A stretch of 64,000 bases of DNA from Silene latifolia (Eukaryota; Streptophyta; Magnoliopsida; Caryophyllales; Caryophyllaceae): NCBI RefSeq assembly GCF_048544455.1, contig NC_133534.1, positions 219,647,735-219,711,734 on the forward strand, written 5' to 3'. A program made the translations under genes and the position numbers. Below are positions 43,739 to 53,999 of the stretch, in pieces. The notes beneath the pieces were generated by a model. It was not told where the DNA came from. It saw only the letters and a list, made by a program, of their open reading frames with translations, and did no database searches. Within the stretch, counting starts at the first letter, position 1; the number at the start of each line of letters is the position of its first letter.

Positions 43739-45526
43739 ATTGAGTCAGTGAGTGATGTTTATGCAGAAGAGCCCTTGGACACCATTGGTTTTGAGTCCAT
43801 GGATACTCAATACCCTGACAAGGAGGGTGTGACTCCTGTTCTTACACCCTCAATAGGAGAAGAGCATACTAACACCAGCATGGTTCAAATTAATGTAGCA
43901 CCTGCCAAAAGTTCAGTTTTGAGCACTTACCTAAGTCCTTTGAACACTTATATCAACAAGAGACTACATGAACCTTTGAACCTTGTTATGAGTGAATTAC
44001 TAACCTTGCTTGATGATCAGAAATCTTGGAGTCCAAATGTAAAAAAACAAAAGAAATACGCCAAATTTAATTGCTCAAAATTTCCAAATTTTATACCCCA
44101 CATCAAACACTGTCCAAAGTTCAGTCATGGTTGCTTGAGAAGTCTGAGATGTGTTCTTTCAATGCCACACTTTCATTTTTACATGCTGACAAGAATGCAA
44201 ACTAGCCTAGTCCAACTGAGTGCTATTTCATATACATGTGAAGTAAAGATTGGTAGTAAGGAATGTAACATTTACCTGTTGCCATTGGATGATGTTGTGG
44301 GATGTTTTAAGAATCTTGGGGACCTGAAATATTATCCTTGGGTGAAGTCTATGCTGATAAGTAACACTTCCATTTCGAAAATGAATATTCTTGTTCAATC
44401 AAAGTTGAGCTTATTTGTCCAAGTTGAAACAACTCACTCTAAAACACATTGTCCTATTCTGAAGTATTTGTTGAATTATGGAGAGCTTCTAAGCTTAGAG
44501 TATAATTGTCGTGTCCTGGATAAAGTGGAAAAAAGGATGAATACTTCTGAAGTATTTGTGCCAAGGATTTCAGAATGGAAGTCAACTGTTTGTGGTGCAA
44601 TGGATCACATTATCCACTGCTGTCCAGATCTGATCTCTCTGACTTTTGAGGAGATTAATGTTCCAAATATCTGCGGGGAATTGCTGAGAACATCAAGTTC
44701 AGGTTCCTCTCGAAACGCTGGAGGAACAACACATCAAGGCAGCAGCAGTCCCTCAATATTTGATCCAGGAATAATGAAGGATGCCTGGATGGATGAACCA
44801 TATGAGTTTGGTGTTGTGCCAGCATTTGAACCAGGAATAGTGAAGCAGCAACAGTCCATCAACACTCCAAAGCCAAGCCACCTAATTCAAATCAATAATC
44901 CAGGAAGAGCAATACACCATCCTATTCTTGAGGATGATGGGTGTGCATGCAAGTATTCTATAAATGGTGGCCAACAATCTCAACTTAGAATTAAATCTCT
45001 TGAAGGGCCAGGGCATTTTCTTAAGCCATTTGACCCAGGGGGTTATACTTGTGGTTGTGATCAGTGTTCAAGAAAAGCAAACAGAGGGAAGGGACACCTT
45101 AGGGTTGGAAATGACTGGTTCCAACCCCAAACTGAGCTGAATGCAGCACATGAGCCTGTTTCCTACTTAAGGCAAGGAAATTTCTATAAGTTGTTTGATC
45201 CAGGAGGAGTCAATCAAATCCACTTCATGGGAATGCAGAAAATTTGTATCCCCTTACAAATAATAAGCATGAATGGATATGTGATAAAAGAGAATTCCTC
45301 TTTTATCCAACAGAATTTGAGGTCAAATTCTTTTGAACCAGGGGAGGTTGCAGCAGGAGCAAGGCCTAGGGGTCTCTCATTTTTAATGCCAAGGAATGAC
45401 CATGGGTTGATGCCAAAGGACAACAAGCTTTGGTGCCCTTATTTTGATCAAGAAATGGATTTAAGAAACCTGAAATGCTCCAACAGTCTCAGAATTTCAG
45501 TTCTGAATTCAACTCCTCATATCTAG
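43739..45526 (+). CDS. NA ORF2, unknown protein with repeated F(D/E)PG motifs
   Basis: About 595 open codons in the same frame as gag, beginning after the second stop, with no ATG at its start; it may be the downstream half of a once-continuous gag-ORF2 frame. I see no protease, RT, RNase H or integrase motifs. The first 300 residues are Ser/Leu-rich with several Cys and match nothing I recognise. From about 44700 the protein is Gly/Pro-rich and repeats a motif: FDPGIMK (about 44759), FEPGIVK (about 44825), NNPGRA (about 44900), FDPGGYT (about 45032), FDPGGVN (about 45196), FEPGEV (about 45332). The last lies on the polypurine tract. It also has a CACKYS and a CGCDQCSRK segment. The frame crosses the 3' LTR border and ends at 45524-45526. 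Confidence 0.65.
   Translation: MESVSDVYAEEPLDTIGFESMDTQYPDKEGVTPVLTPSIGEEHTNTSMVQINVAPAKSSVLSTYLSPLNTYINKRLHEPLNLVMSELLTLLDDQKSWSPNVKKQKKYAKFNCSKFPNFIPHIKHCPKFSHGCLRSLRCVLSMPHFHFYMLTRMQTSLVQLSAISYTCEVKIGSKECNIYLLPLDDVVGCFKNLGDLKYYPWVKSMLISNTSISKMNILVQSKLSLFVQVETTHSKTHCPILKYLLNYGELLSLEYNCRVLDKVEKRMNTSEVFVPRISEWKSTVCGAMDHIIHCCPDLISLTFEEINVPNICGELLRTSSSGSSRNAGGTTHQGSSSPSIFDPGIMKDAWMDEPYEFGVVPAFEPGIVKQQQSINTPKPSHLIQINNPGRAIHHPILEDDGCACKYSINGGQQSQLRIKSLEGPGHFLKPFDPGGYTCGCDQCSRKANRGKGHLRVGNDWFQPQTELNAAHEPVSYLRQGNFYKLFDPGGVNQIHFMGMQKICIPLQIISMNGYVIKENSSFIQQNLRSNSFEPGEVAAGARPRGLSFLMPRNDHGLMPKDNKLWCPYFDQEMDLRNLKCSNSLRISVLNSTPHI
45338..45348 (+). other. NA polypurine tract
   Basis: CCAGGGGAGGT immediately before the 3' LTR; nearly the same as in G1 (CCAGGGAGGT). 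Confidence 0.72.
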
Positions 45527-46997
45527 AGGTCTACTTGCTTAAAATTTATGTTCTTTATATGGATAAAATCTTGAAGAAGTCTACTTTCCTATGGAGTTGG
45601 AATCAACAGAAGTTAATGTGTATATTTCTCAGAATGAAGCTTCAAAGACTGTCACGCAGGAATGCAATGCTGTTTTCTGAAATGACCTGTTGTCACTCAA
45701 ACCTGCATAACTCAAGATTTAGCCGTTCTTTTTGAGTAATTCTTTTTTGAGGTGAAAGCTAACTTCATTAGATTTCATTTGAGCTATCATGTGTATTTTT
45801 ATCCAAATTGAGCTGGGAGATATGAATTTTTCAAATTGATGATGCTGCACAGGAAAACCACAGAACTCTCATTCTGACCTGATCTTACTCAAACTTCGAT
45901 ATCTCAAGTTCCAGACCATATTCTTATATGATTCTTTTTGGACATAAAAGCTAACTCCTTTAGCTTTCTTTTGGTACCTTCGAGGCATTTTAATTCATCT
46001 TGAGTAGAGAGTTATCAATGCTGCAGGAAAGGCCTGATTCCAGAATGCTATGAAGAAACTGGCAGCATTGTTCTTGTTCTATCAATAACTAATCTCCTTC
46101 CTTTTATGTAATTGGATCCTAGTCTCTAAAGAAAACTGTTAAGGGTTCATAGCAGTCCTAATCAAGCCAGGAAACAAGCATCAAGGAAGCCAAACACAAG
46201 CCTCAAGGGACCTGATTTGTCTTGCCATTTCAGGAAAGAAACAAAAGTGCTTTATTATGCTTTTTCTAAACTTTTCAGCAGCCTGTTTGTATCAGTTGTA
46301 TTCGTCCTTATTAGTAGACTTTTGCTATGATTTTAACTTCTTTCGTAAGGCCTTGTCAGCCCTTAGATATTCAGACTTTGATTAAATGAAAAACCAGAGA
46401 AACTTTTCTCCAATTGAAATCTTCTTAACTTTTGCATTGCATTAGTTGAAAGTCAGGCTTAATAACATTCTGTGCTTGTTTGAATGTTGATTAATCTCCT
46501 GTTGGTAGAGCATAAACGATTCTGTGCATAGACTGTGAATTGTTTGTTCTTTGCTGTTCTTTTAGTTTGATGCTTACCTGTGCTTAGACTGTGGTAGTAT
46601 TGCTAAATCCCCCAAATTACAAGTCTAATTTCCTGTGCTTACTGTGGGAATTAAATTAGCAATTATATCCTTTATTTGTTTGCAATTCAAACCAGAAAAT
46701 CAATCACAAAAACATTTCTTTTATCCTTGTTCTGAACTGTATCAAGTTCATTTGTGGATGTCTTGAGTAATCTATTTATCATAGCTAGAGTCCTTGTTTA
46801 ATCTTAAAACTTTTATCAGTATCACATTAAGTCTCATCTTATTTGTGACCAAGTTTTAGACTTTGTGAGGTTTATTTGCTATTTTAACCACAAATTAGAA
46901 GTTCTTTACATTCATTAGAATTTATGAATGTGTCCCATTTATGCTGCAAACCTCGTTAAACTCTGATTTATTGTGAACCCCTGGTGTTTACATACCA
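45349..46997 (+). repeat. NA 3' LTR (TATA region deleted)
   Basis: 1649 bp. Relative to the 5' LTR it lacks 41936-42004 (69 bp), exactly the part with the TATA box, joined at 46368 as TTAGAT|ATTCAG. Otherwise almost identical. Confidence 0.92.
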
Positions 46998-47002
46998 CCA
47001 AA
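46998..47002. repeat. NA target-site duplication, right copy
   Basis: CCAAA, same as 40911-40915. Confidence 0.92.
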
Positions 47003-47485
47003 ATGCTCTGAATAAGAGCATGAGGCCGGAACTCATGAGTAGAGAGAGGACATTTTTGTTCTTATATTTTTCCATTCATTCTCTCACAAGATGCTTTACA
47101 TGCAAACTCTCACATATTCATCTTCTTCTTCATCAAAACATGAGATTTTTGATTCAAATTATTCATAAAAGATTACTAATATAATTAGTGTAATATATGA
47201 GTTTAGTAATCAATTTTAAGGTAAACTACTAAACAAATATCTAGCAAATATTATTTAGTGGGGATAAGGGATAATCTTGGGTGCAATCAAGAGGAGTGGC
47301 TTCTATACTTGAAGTCTTTAGAAGATCATCCTATTACTCATCATAGCACAAGAACAAGTGAAGGTAGGAGACCTTACTTGTGCCCATAAACCGAAATTTA
47401 CAATGTAAGGGACATTGTTTTCTTATAAATCATTCTTTATGTTATGCATGCACTATATCTAAAGAATAGGAATATGAACCTAACA
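47003..47485 (+). repeat. Copia 3' LTR, right part
   Basis: Continuation of the LTR started at 40132; ends ATATGAACCTAACA where satellite resumes (CTTGTGACTCG). Total LTR about 1.27 kb. No gene. The flank CTTGT resembles CTCGT left of 35811 with one mismatch; whether that is a decayed target duplication is unclear. Confidence 0.75.
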
Positions 47486-49142
47486 CTTGTGACTCGTTGT
47501 GTTAAACAATTGTACTTGTTCATTAGTCCATGTGACTCGTTGTGTGAACCATTTGTCTTTTTTCATTAGTCCTTGTGTAAACCATTTGTTCTTGCTCATT
47601 AATGCTTGTGACTCGTTGTGTTAAAAAAATTATACTAACAATTGTACTTGTTCCTTAGTCCATGTGACTCGTTGTGTGAACCATTTGTCCTTGTTCATTA
47701 GTCCATTTGAGTCGCTGTGTTAAACAATTGTACTTGTTCATTAGTCCATGTGACTCGTTGTGTGAACCATTTGTCCTTGTTCATTAGTCCTTGTGACTTG
47801 TTGTGTAAACCATTTATCCTTGTTCATTAATCCTTGTGACTCGTTGTGTTAAAACAATTATACTTGTTCATTAGTCCATGTGACAAGTTGTGTGAACCCT
47901 TTGTTCTTGTTCATTAGCCCTTGTGACTCGTTGTGTTAAACAATTGTACTTGTTCCTTAGTCCATGTGACTCGTGTGAACCATTTGTCCTTGTTCATTAG
48001 TCCTTGTGACTTGTTGTGTAAACCATTTATCCTTGTTCATTAATCCTTGTGACTCGTTGTGTTAAAACAATTGTACTTGTTCATTAGTCCATGTGACTCG
48101 TTGTGTGAACCCTTTGTTCTTGTTCATTAGCCCTTGTGACTTGTTGTGTTAAACAATTGTACTTGTTCCTTTGTCCATGTGACTCGTTGTGTGAATCATT
48201 TGTCCTTGTTCATTAGTCCTTGTGGCTCGTTATGTAAACCATTTATCCTTGTTCATTAGTCCTTGTGAGTCGTTGTGTTAAACAATTGTACTTGTTCATT
48301 AGTCCATGTGACTCGTTGTGTGAACCATTTATCGTTGTTCATTAGTCCTTGTCACTCGTTGTGTAAACCATTTATCCTTGTTCATTAATCCTTGTGACTC
48401 GTTGTGTTAAAACAATTGTACTTATTCATTAGTCCATGTGACTCGTTGTGTGAACCATTTGTTCTTGTTCATTAGCCCTTGTGACTCGTTGCGTTAAACA
48501 ATTGTACTTGTTCCTTAGTCCATGTGACTCCTTGTGTGAACCATTTGTCCTTGTTCATTAGTCCTTGTGACTCGTTGTGTTAAACAATTGTCTTGTTCAA
48601 TAGTGCATATTACTCGTTGTGTTAAAACAATTTTCCTTGTTCATTAGTCCATGTGACTCGTGTGAACCATTTGTCCTTGTTCATTAGTCCTTGTGACTCG
48701 TTGTGTTAAACAATTGTACTTTTTCATTAGTCCATGTGACTCCTTGTGTGAACCATTTGTCCTTGTTCATTAGTCCTTGTGACTCGTTGTGTTAAGCAAT
48801 TGTACTTGTTCATTAGTCCATGTGACTCGTTGTGTGAACCATTTGTCCTTGTTCATTAGTCCTTGTGAGTCGTTATGTTAAACCAATTGTACTTGTTCAT
48901 TAGTCCATGTGACTCGTTGTGTGAACCATTTGTCCTTGTTCATTAGTCCTTGTGACTCGTTGTGTAAACCATTTGTCCTTGTTCATTAGTCCTTGTGACT
49001 CGTTATTTTAAAACAATTGTACTTGTTCATTAGTCCATGTGACTCGTTGTGTGAACCATTTGTCCTTGTTCATTAGTCCTTGTGACTCATTGTGTTAAAC
49101 AATTGTACTTGTTCATTAGTTCATGTGACTCGTTGTGTGAAC
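47486..49142. repeat. Satellite array block S4
   Basis: Same 43-bp satellite, more irregular, with units lacking parts (for example TTAGTCCTTGTGTAAACC). The last 8 bases (49135-49142, GTGTGAAC) are the hAT-2 target duplication. Confidence 0.95.
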
Positions 49143-49154
49143 CAGTGGCGGATC
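49143..49154 (+). repeat. hAT-2 left terminal inverted repeat
   Basis: CAGTGGCGGATC, complement of 52400-52411. After it the transposase C-terminal remnant extends (on the minus strand) to about 49300. Confidence 0.93.
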
Positions 49155-49299
49155 CAGGAATTAATTTTTCCGGTGTCCCTTTATATTAGATAACAATAAG
49201 TAAATAAGTAAATAAATAAGTTCAAAAAAAACAATGAATAAAAGGTCTTAGATAACAAACTGAATTCAAGTACTGAAAAACATAAAACATTTAAACCAA

Positions 49300-51644
49300 G
49301 CATCCCCTACGCGATTTCATATTTTGAAAACGATATATAATATCATCATTAGAAACAGACTCACATATTTCTCTTTCTACATACGTTACTAAGCAATCAT
49401 TCAAAAAATCATCATACATTCGATTTCTTAACTTTGTCTTGACTTATTTCATAGCGGAGAAGGCTCTTTCCACACTAGCAGTAGAAACCGGTAGAATTAA
49501 AGCTAGCTTTAGCAACAAAAATACATCTGGATATATAACATTCTTTCTTGTCTCTACCATCACCCGAGCCAAATCTCCAAGACTTTTGAGTCCTATTAAT
49601 ACAGCGTGAGACCGAACATCCACAATGTAGTTTTTGAGTTCACTAGAGAGTACTCTCACAAGGACATCGTCAAAATCGTATGGATAAAAGCTTGCCATTT
49701 CCTGTAACTTTGACAAATTAAAAACATGAAAATTATCCTTAGGGCTCAAGCAAGCAATGCAAAGTAGTAACTCTGTGTTTACTTTATCGAATCGATCATT
49801 AAGCTCTTGAAGTTGCAAGTCAATCACTGCACAAAAAACATCTACCCGATAGTGATGTAGATTTGTATTTTGCACAGCTCTTCGTTTTGGCCTTCCTGGG
49901 GAAACATAAATATCATTTATATCAACTACTTCAACATCACAATTGTAGCAAAATTGGTGCACTTTCTCTAAAAGATCGTCCCACTCAGTATCCTCTTCCC
50001 TCATCGCCTGAAGTCTTTGTTTGCAAACATTTACCAAGTGCATAGCATTCTCTATGTTTTGGTCTTCCCGCTGCAAAGCCACTGATAACCCATTTGTGAT
50101 TCCAAGAACATCCACCATCAAATGCAATATGAAAATGAAGTCAAATGAACGCAAGAAGGCCATTAAACCACGAGCATTCTTCTTATGAGACGAGTTGGTA
50201 ACATCGTTGTATATAAAATCAAGCACGTCAATAACGTCAAGAAAGCTCTCTTGCAAGTTAACCAACGATCTATAATGAGATCCCCACCTTGTGTCGCCAG
50301 GCCTCTTAATTCCACGCTCTTGGTTTAACCCCTTCCCTGTTTCAATATCCCCGTTGCTTATAGCAGCTGCAATTCATATACCTCTTAACTCTCTAAACAC
50401 ATCCCTTCGTTTACATGAAGAACCAATGACATTAACCACATCCGAAACCAAATCAAAAAACCAAACCACGTCAAGATGACCTTTCGCGGTAGCTACAAGG
50501 GTGAGTTGTAACTGGTGAGCAAAACAATGAGTATAGTATGCAGACGAGTTATCACTTTGTATCAAGGTCTTTAAGCCGCCAAACTCACCTCGCATATTGC
50601 TCGCACCGTCATATCCTTGCCCTCTTATACTAGACATGCTTAGTTTGAACTCATCAAAGAATGAATCAATTGCCGACTTTAGTGATAAAGCAGAAGTGTT
50701 ATTAACATGGACTACTCCAATAAAACTTCTACAACTATCCCTTGTTTATTAAGATAATGCAGAATGATCGCCATTTGTTCTTTATATGAAACGTCACTAG
50801 ATTCATCAACCAAAAGACCAAACAAGTCATCTCCAAGTTCCTCAAAAATGAGTTTAAGAGTCTCCTTTGCTGCACAATTAACAATTTCTCTTTGGATACT
50901 AAGAGCAATTAGTTGCAAATTACCGGAGACACTTTTTAACATTACCTTTTCTATGTCTTTACTTAAGTAGCCTGCAACTTTCAATAGTTCGATATAATTT
51001 CCCCGATTATTTGATTCTTCCGATTCATTATGCCCACGAAAAGGTAACCCCATACGCAATAAATATCTACAACAAATAACAGAGGCCTCCAAACGAGTCT
51101 TATAATCCTTTTTATCTTGCTCTGAGAACTCTTGAAATACAGTTTGAATAGAATTTTTCTCATCTTTTAAATTCGTATCTTTCCACTGCAAGATTATGGG
51201 CACTATTAACTTCCCCAATATGTTCACTGAGCCTTTGTTTCTTATTCCAGTAAGAAAAACCCTCTCCCACAAAGGCGTCTCCACCTCTAACACAGTCCGG
51301 CTTAAATAAGTAACAAGGTAAGCAAAATAAAGCATCTTTTTTCTTACTATACTCTAGCCAATTTTCATGCTTATCAAACCATTCGGCACTAAATCTTCGA
51401 GATTTTCCTCCGATTAACTTAAATGGGAATTTGTGATTTTTTGGTTGAACAGGACCCATTTGAATATATTTTCTCCTAACTTCATTTTGTATACCGGGAT
51501 GATATTAAGTTTTTTTCTTTCCCCATGATCAGTTGGAAGATTATTCCAATCTACTTCCTCATTAGGACTAAACTCACAACTTTGTCCTCCCAATTGTTCT
51601 CGATGTTGAGGCAGACGATTAGTTCTTGTGATGAATTTGTCCAT
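49300..51644 (-). pseudogene. hAT-2 transposase, TTF zinc finger / DUF4371 / hATC type (broken)
   Basis: Nuclear cut-and-paste transposase. Read leftwards: MDKFITRTNRLP start (51644); TTF-type finger with FPFKLIGGKSRRFSAEWF and CLPCYLFKP (51459-51300); a DUF4371 region with VDESSDVS, first catalytic Asp at 50807-50805; GQGYDGASNMRG, second Asp at 50610-50608, followed by CFAHQLQL; then a long helical region (50265-49500); and the hATC end LPVSTASVERAFSAMK with catalytic Glu at 49470-49468. Frame changes occur near 51430, 51180, 50700 and 50370-50280, and a TAA follows AMK (49446-49444), where homologues read on as VKTKLRNRM, which is still visible. All three acidic residues remain, but the gene cannot make a full protein. 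Confidence 0.9.
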
Positions 51645-52411
51645 TAAACTGATTCAATTAAGAAATATTTCAAATTCTCTATAACAATTTATCAGAAAAA
51701 CTTTATGATAATTTAGGTATCACATAACTCTATATTAATGTTTTAAAACCCTCAAAACGAATTGAAACAAGTACAAAATTGATAATTTAATTGAATAATG
51801 CTAAAATATAACGGCGTAAATAACTATTTATCGAAATCTAAAAAAAAAAAGAGCAAAAACAGGATACTGGTCTACTGGATACATAGTTAATTAATCAATG
51901 ATTCATGGAGAATTGGAGACAATTAAAAAAGGCAAAATCGACTAAGTAGTAAAAGAGTAGAACAATTAAAACTTACTTTGATACTAAAATATTAAATTGG
52001 AACGCCAAATTATTGCTCCAAGAAATATCAATTTGCTATCTTCATCTCCTGGTAATTCTTAGCGTTATCTTCCCCCTTTTGCTTCTTGATTCGTGTAAAC
52101 AAATGAAAAAATTGTCTACTATATTACTTTTGCTTTAAAAATTTTTATTCTATAATATTTTAATAATTTACTAATGTTTACAGCTAGTTTATTGTTAGCT
52201 AGCAAGTGGTCCCCTTATTTTTTTATTGAAAAAACAAAAGATTAGAATAATTAGTGTGAGATAAGCAAGCACAACTTTTTATGGGGTCCTATCTCACAAT
52301 TTGTGGTGTCCTCCTCTATTTTGAGTTCAAAACTGTGAAAGCACTTAATATTTTTTTTTTATGTTTGGGGTGTCCAAGGACCCCACTAGCTTAAGAGTAG
52401 ATCCGCCACTG
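51645..52411 (-). other. hAT-2 5' non-coding region and right end
   Basis: AT-rich, with no ORF that I support. Holds the promoter side of the transposase and, near the end, GGGGTCC/GGACCCC-type words (52284-52384) and the terminal inverted repeat at 52400-52411. Confidence 0.6.
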
Positions 52412-53117
52412 GTGTGAACCATTTGTCCTTCTTTCTTAGTAAATGTGACTCGTTGTGTGAACCATTTGTCCTTGTTCATTAGTCCTTGTGACTCGTTGTG
52501 TTAAACAAGTGTACTTGTTCAATAGTTCATGTGACTCGTTGTGTGAACCATTTGTCCTTGTTCATTAGTCCTTGTGTAAACTATTTGTTCTTGTTCATTA
52601 ATGCTTGTGATTCGTTGTGTTAAAAAAATTGTACTAACAATTGTACTTGTTCCTTAGTCCATGTGACTCGTTGTGTGAACCATTTATCCTTGTTCATTAG
52701 TCCTTGTGAGTCGTTGTGTTAAACAATTGTACTTGTTCATTAGTCCATGTGACTCGTTGTGTGAAGCATTTGTCCTTGTTCATTAGTCCTTGTGACTTGT
52801 TGTGTAAACCATTTATCCTTGTTCATTAATCCTTGTGACTCGTTGTGTTAAAACAATTGTAATTGTTCATTAGTCCATGTGACTCGTTGTGTGAACCCTT
52901 TGTTCTTGTTCATTAGCCCTTGTGACTCGTTGTGTTAAACAATTGTACTTGTTCCTTAGTCCATGTGACTCGTTGTGTGAACCATTTGTCCTTGTTCATT
53001 AGTCCTTGTGGCTCGTTATGTAAACCATTTATCCTTGTGAGTCGTTGTGTTAAACAATTGTACTTGTTGATTAGTCCATGTGACTCGTTGTGTGAACCAT
53101 TTGTCCTTGTTCATTAG
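52412..53117. repeat. Satellite array block S5
   Basis: Same 43-bp satellite, beginning with the second GTGTGAAC copy and ending TTCATTAG where the G4 LTR starts. Open frames are repeat readings. Confidence 0.95.
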
Positions 53118-53835
53118 TGATGCAGGAGCACTTGAAGAAATGAAAATGAAACTCACATTTCTGAGGGTTTCAAAATGGGCTCAATTATCGTGAATATGAT
53201 AGCATGGAGAGGCCAAGGTGACGGGCTGGAGTCCGTCTAAGTCAACACGCCAACCAAGGAGGGTCAAGGTCGGTGCTGATGGAGGTGTTTAAGATTATTA
53301 GTTTCCTTATTTTTGCTTTCCTAATTCTAGTCAATAAATTTAAGGTAATATTGTTATTTCCTTATAGTTTCTTTCCTAATCTTAGAAAGATTGTAATAAG
53401 GCAGTTTGCCATAATATGGGTCGGATTTCCTAATCAGTTTAGGACAACTTAAGGAAGTTTAGGGAAGGGAGGTCGGTTTCCTTATAGTATAAATAGGGTC
53501 TTTTGTATTCAGTTTTATTCATTCAAGTTTAGAGATTAATACAAGTTTTCTTGTTGCTTATTGCTTACGAGCTTTGAGAGTCTTATTTCTTTCTTGCGAG
53601 GGAGAGATTAGAGTGTGGTTGATCCTTGCGAGGTGAGAGTCACAAAAACCAGTCGTGTGTGAGTTCGAGTTCCTTGTGAGGGAGGAGAGTTTATTCACGT
53701 CATATCTTTTAATTTCCGTTCAAAAACATATAAAAGTCAAATAAACAGTTTAATATTCCGCTGCGTTTTTTACAACAAATTCCGAACAGTCCAACGTATT
53801 GTTCATATATTTAAAATCGACCAGATTTTACATCA
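53118..53835 (+). repeat. G4 5' LTR
   Basis: 718 bp from TGATGCAGG to TTTTACATCA, 5-bp terminal inverted repeats. TATA-like TATAAATAG near 53490. Leader follows. Confidence 0.85.
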
Positions 53836-53838
53836 ATT

Positions 53839-53851
53839 TGGTTACCAGAGC
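53839..53851 (+). other. G4 primer-binding site
   Basis: TGGTTACCAGAGC; one base longer than, but alike to, the initiator-tRNA-Met site and to G3's TGGTTATCAGAGC. Confidence 0.75.
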
Positions 53852-53858
53852 AAGGTTA

Positions 53859-53882
53859 TTAATTTGTTTCTTAACAAGTTAA
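53859..53882 (+). other. G4 leader hairpin
   Basis: TTAATTTGTT (53859-53868) pairs with AACAAGTTAA (53873-53882), ten pairs with one G-U, loop TCTT, followed by TCTTGGGA. Same place and same trailing word as in G1 and NA. Confidence 0.6.
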
Positions 53883-53897
53883 TCTTGGGAAGTAAGG

Positions 53898-53999
53898 ATG
53901 CCGGGAGAGGACGATTCCAGCAAGACAACCGGTGATGGTTCAAGCACACTTCAAGAACAGCTAGATGAGATGAAACAAGCTATGGCCGAGCTAAAGTAT
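53898..53999 (+). pseudogene. G4 gag, first 34 codons
   Basis: MPGEDDSSKTTGDG, then a coiled-coil-like LQEQLDEMKQAMAELKY, cut by G3. The next codon is ATG at 60065, in frame after the AGTAT duplication. The start is chosen because it is the first ATG after the leader word CTTGGGAAGTAAGG. Confidence 0.85.
53995..53999. repeat. G3 target-site duplication, left copy
   Basis: AGTAT, repeated at 60060-60064. Confidence 0.93.

Larger units (their letters stand above)
40916..46997 (+). mobile_element. NA: non-autonomous LTR retrotransposon (gag plus unknown ORF, no pol)
   Basis: A 6.08-kb element with LTRs (TGCAGC...ACATACCA), 5-bp duplication CCAAA, primer-binding site, an internal region of only 2.7 kb, and a purine tract. 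The internal region encodes a gag-like protein with a CCHC knuckle and a long second ORF, but no protease, RT, RNase H or integrase. LTR start, TGTG-module array, primer site and leader hairpin all resemble G1, so a G1-like element is the likely supplier of enzymes (inference). The LTRs are nearly identical apart from a 69-bp deletion in the 3' copy. Confidence 0.92.
49143..52411 (-). mobile_element. hAT-2: hAT DNA transposon, TTF-finger type
   Basis: 3269 bp with 12-bp perfect terminal inverted repeats CAGTGGCGGATC...GATCCGCCACTG and 8-bp target duplication GTGTGAAC (49135-49142 and 52412-52419). Carries a broken transposase on the minus strand. Ends and duplication are intact, so insertion is fairly recent or well preserved, but the gene has multiple frameshifts and a stop. 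Confidence 0.95.

Noticed and set aside
49143-52411. Host zinc-finger (ZMYM-like) gene on the minus strand
   Set aside because: TTF-finger/hATC domains, TIRs and an 8-bp duplication show a transposon; frameshifts show it is not a domesticated gene.
53898-53999. Separate 34-residue small protein gene
   Set aside because: It is the 5' end of G4 gag, ended only by the stop in the G3 LTR.
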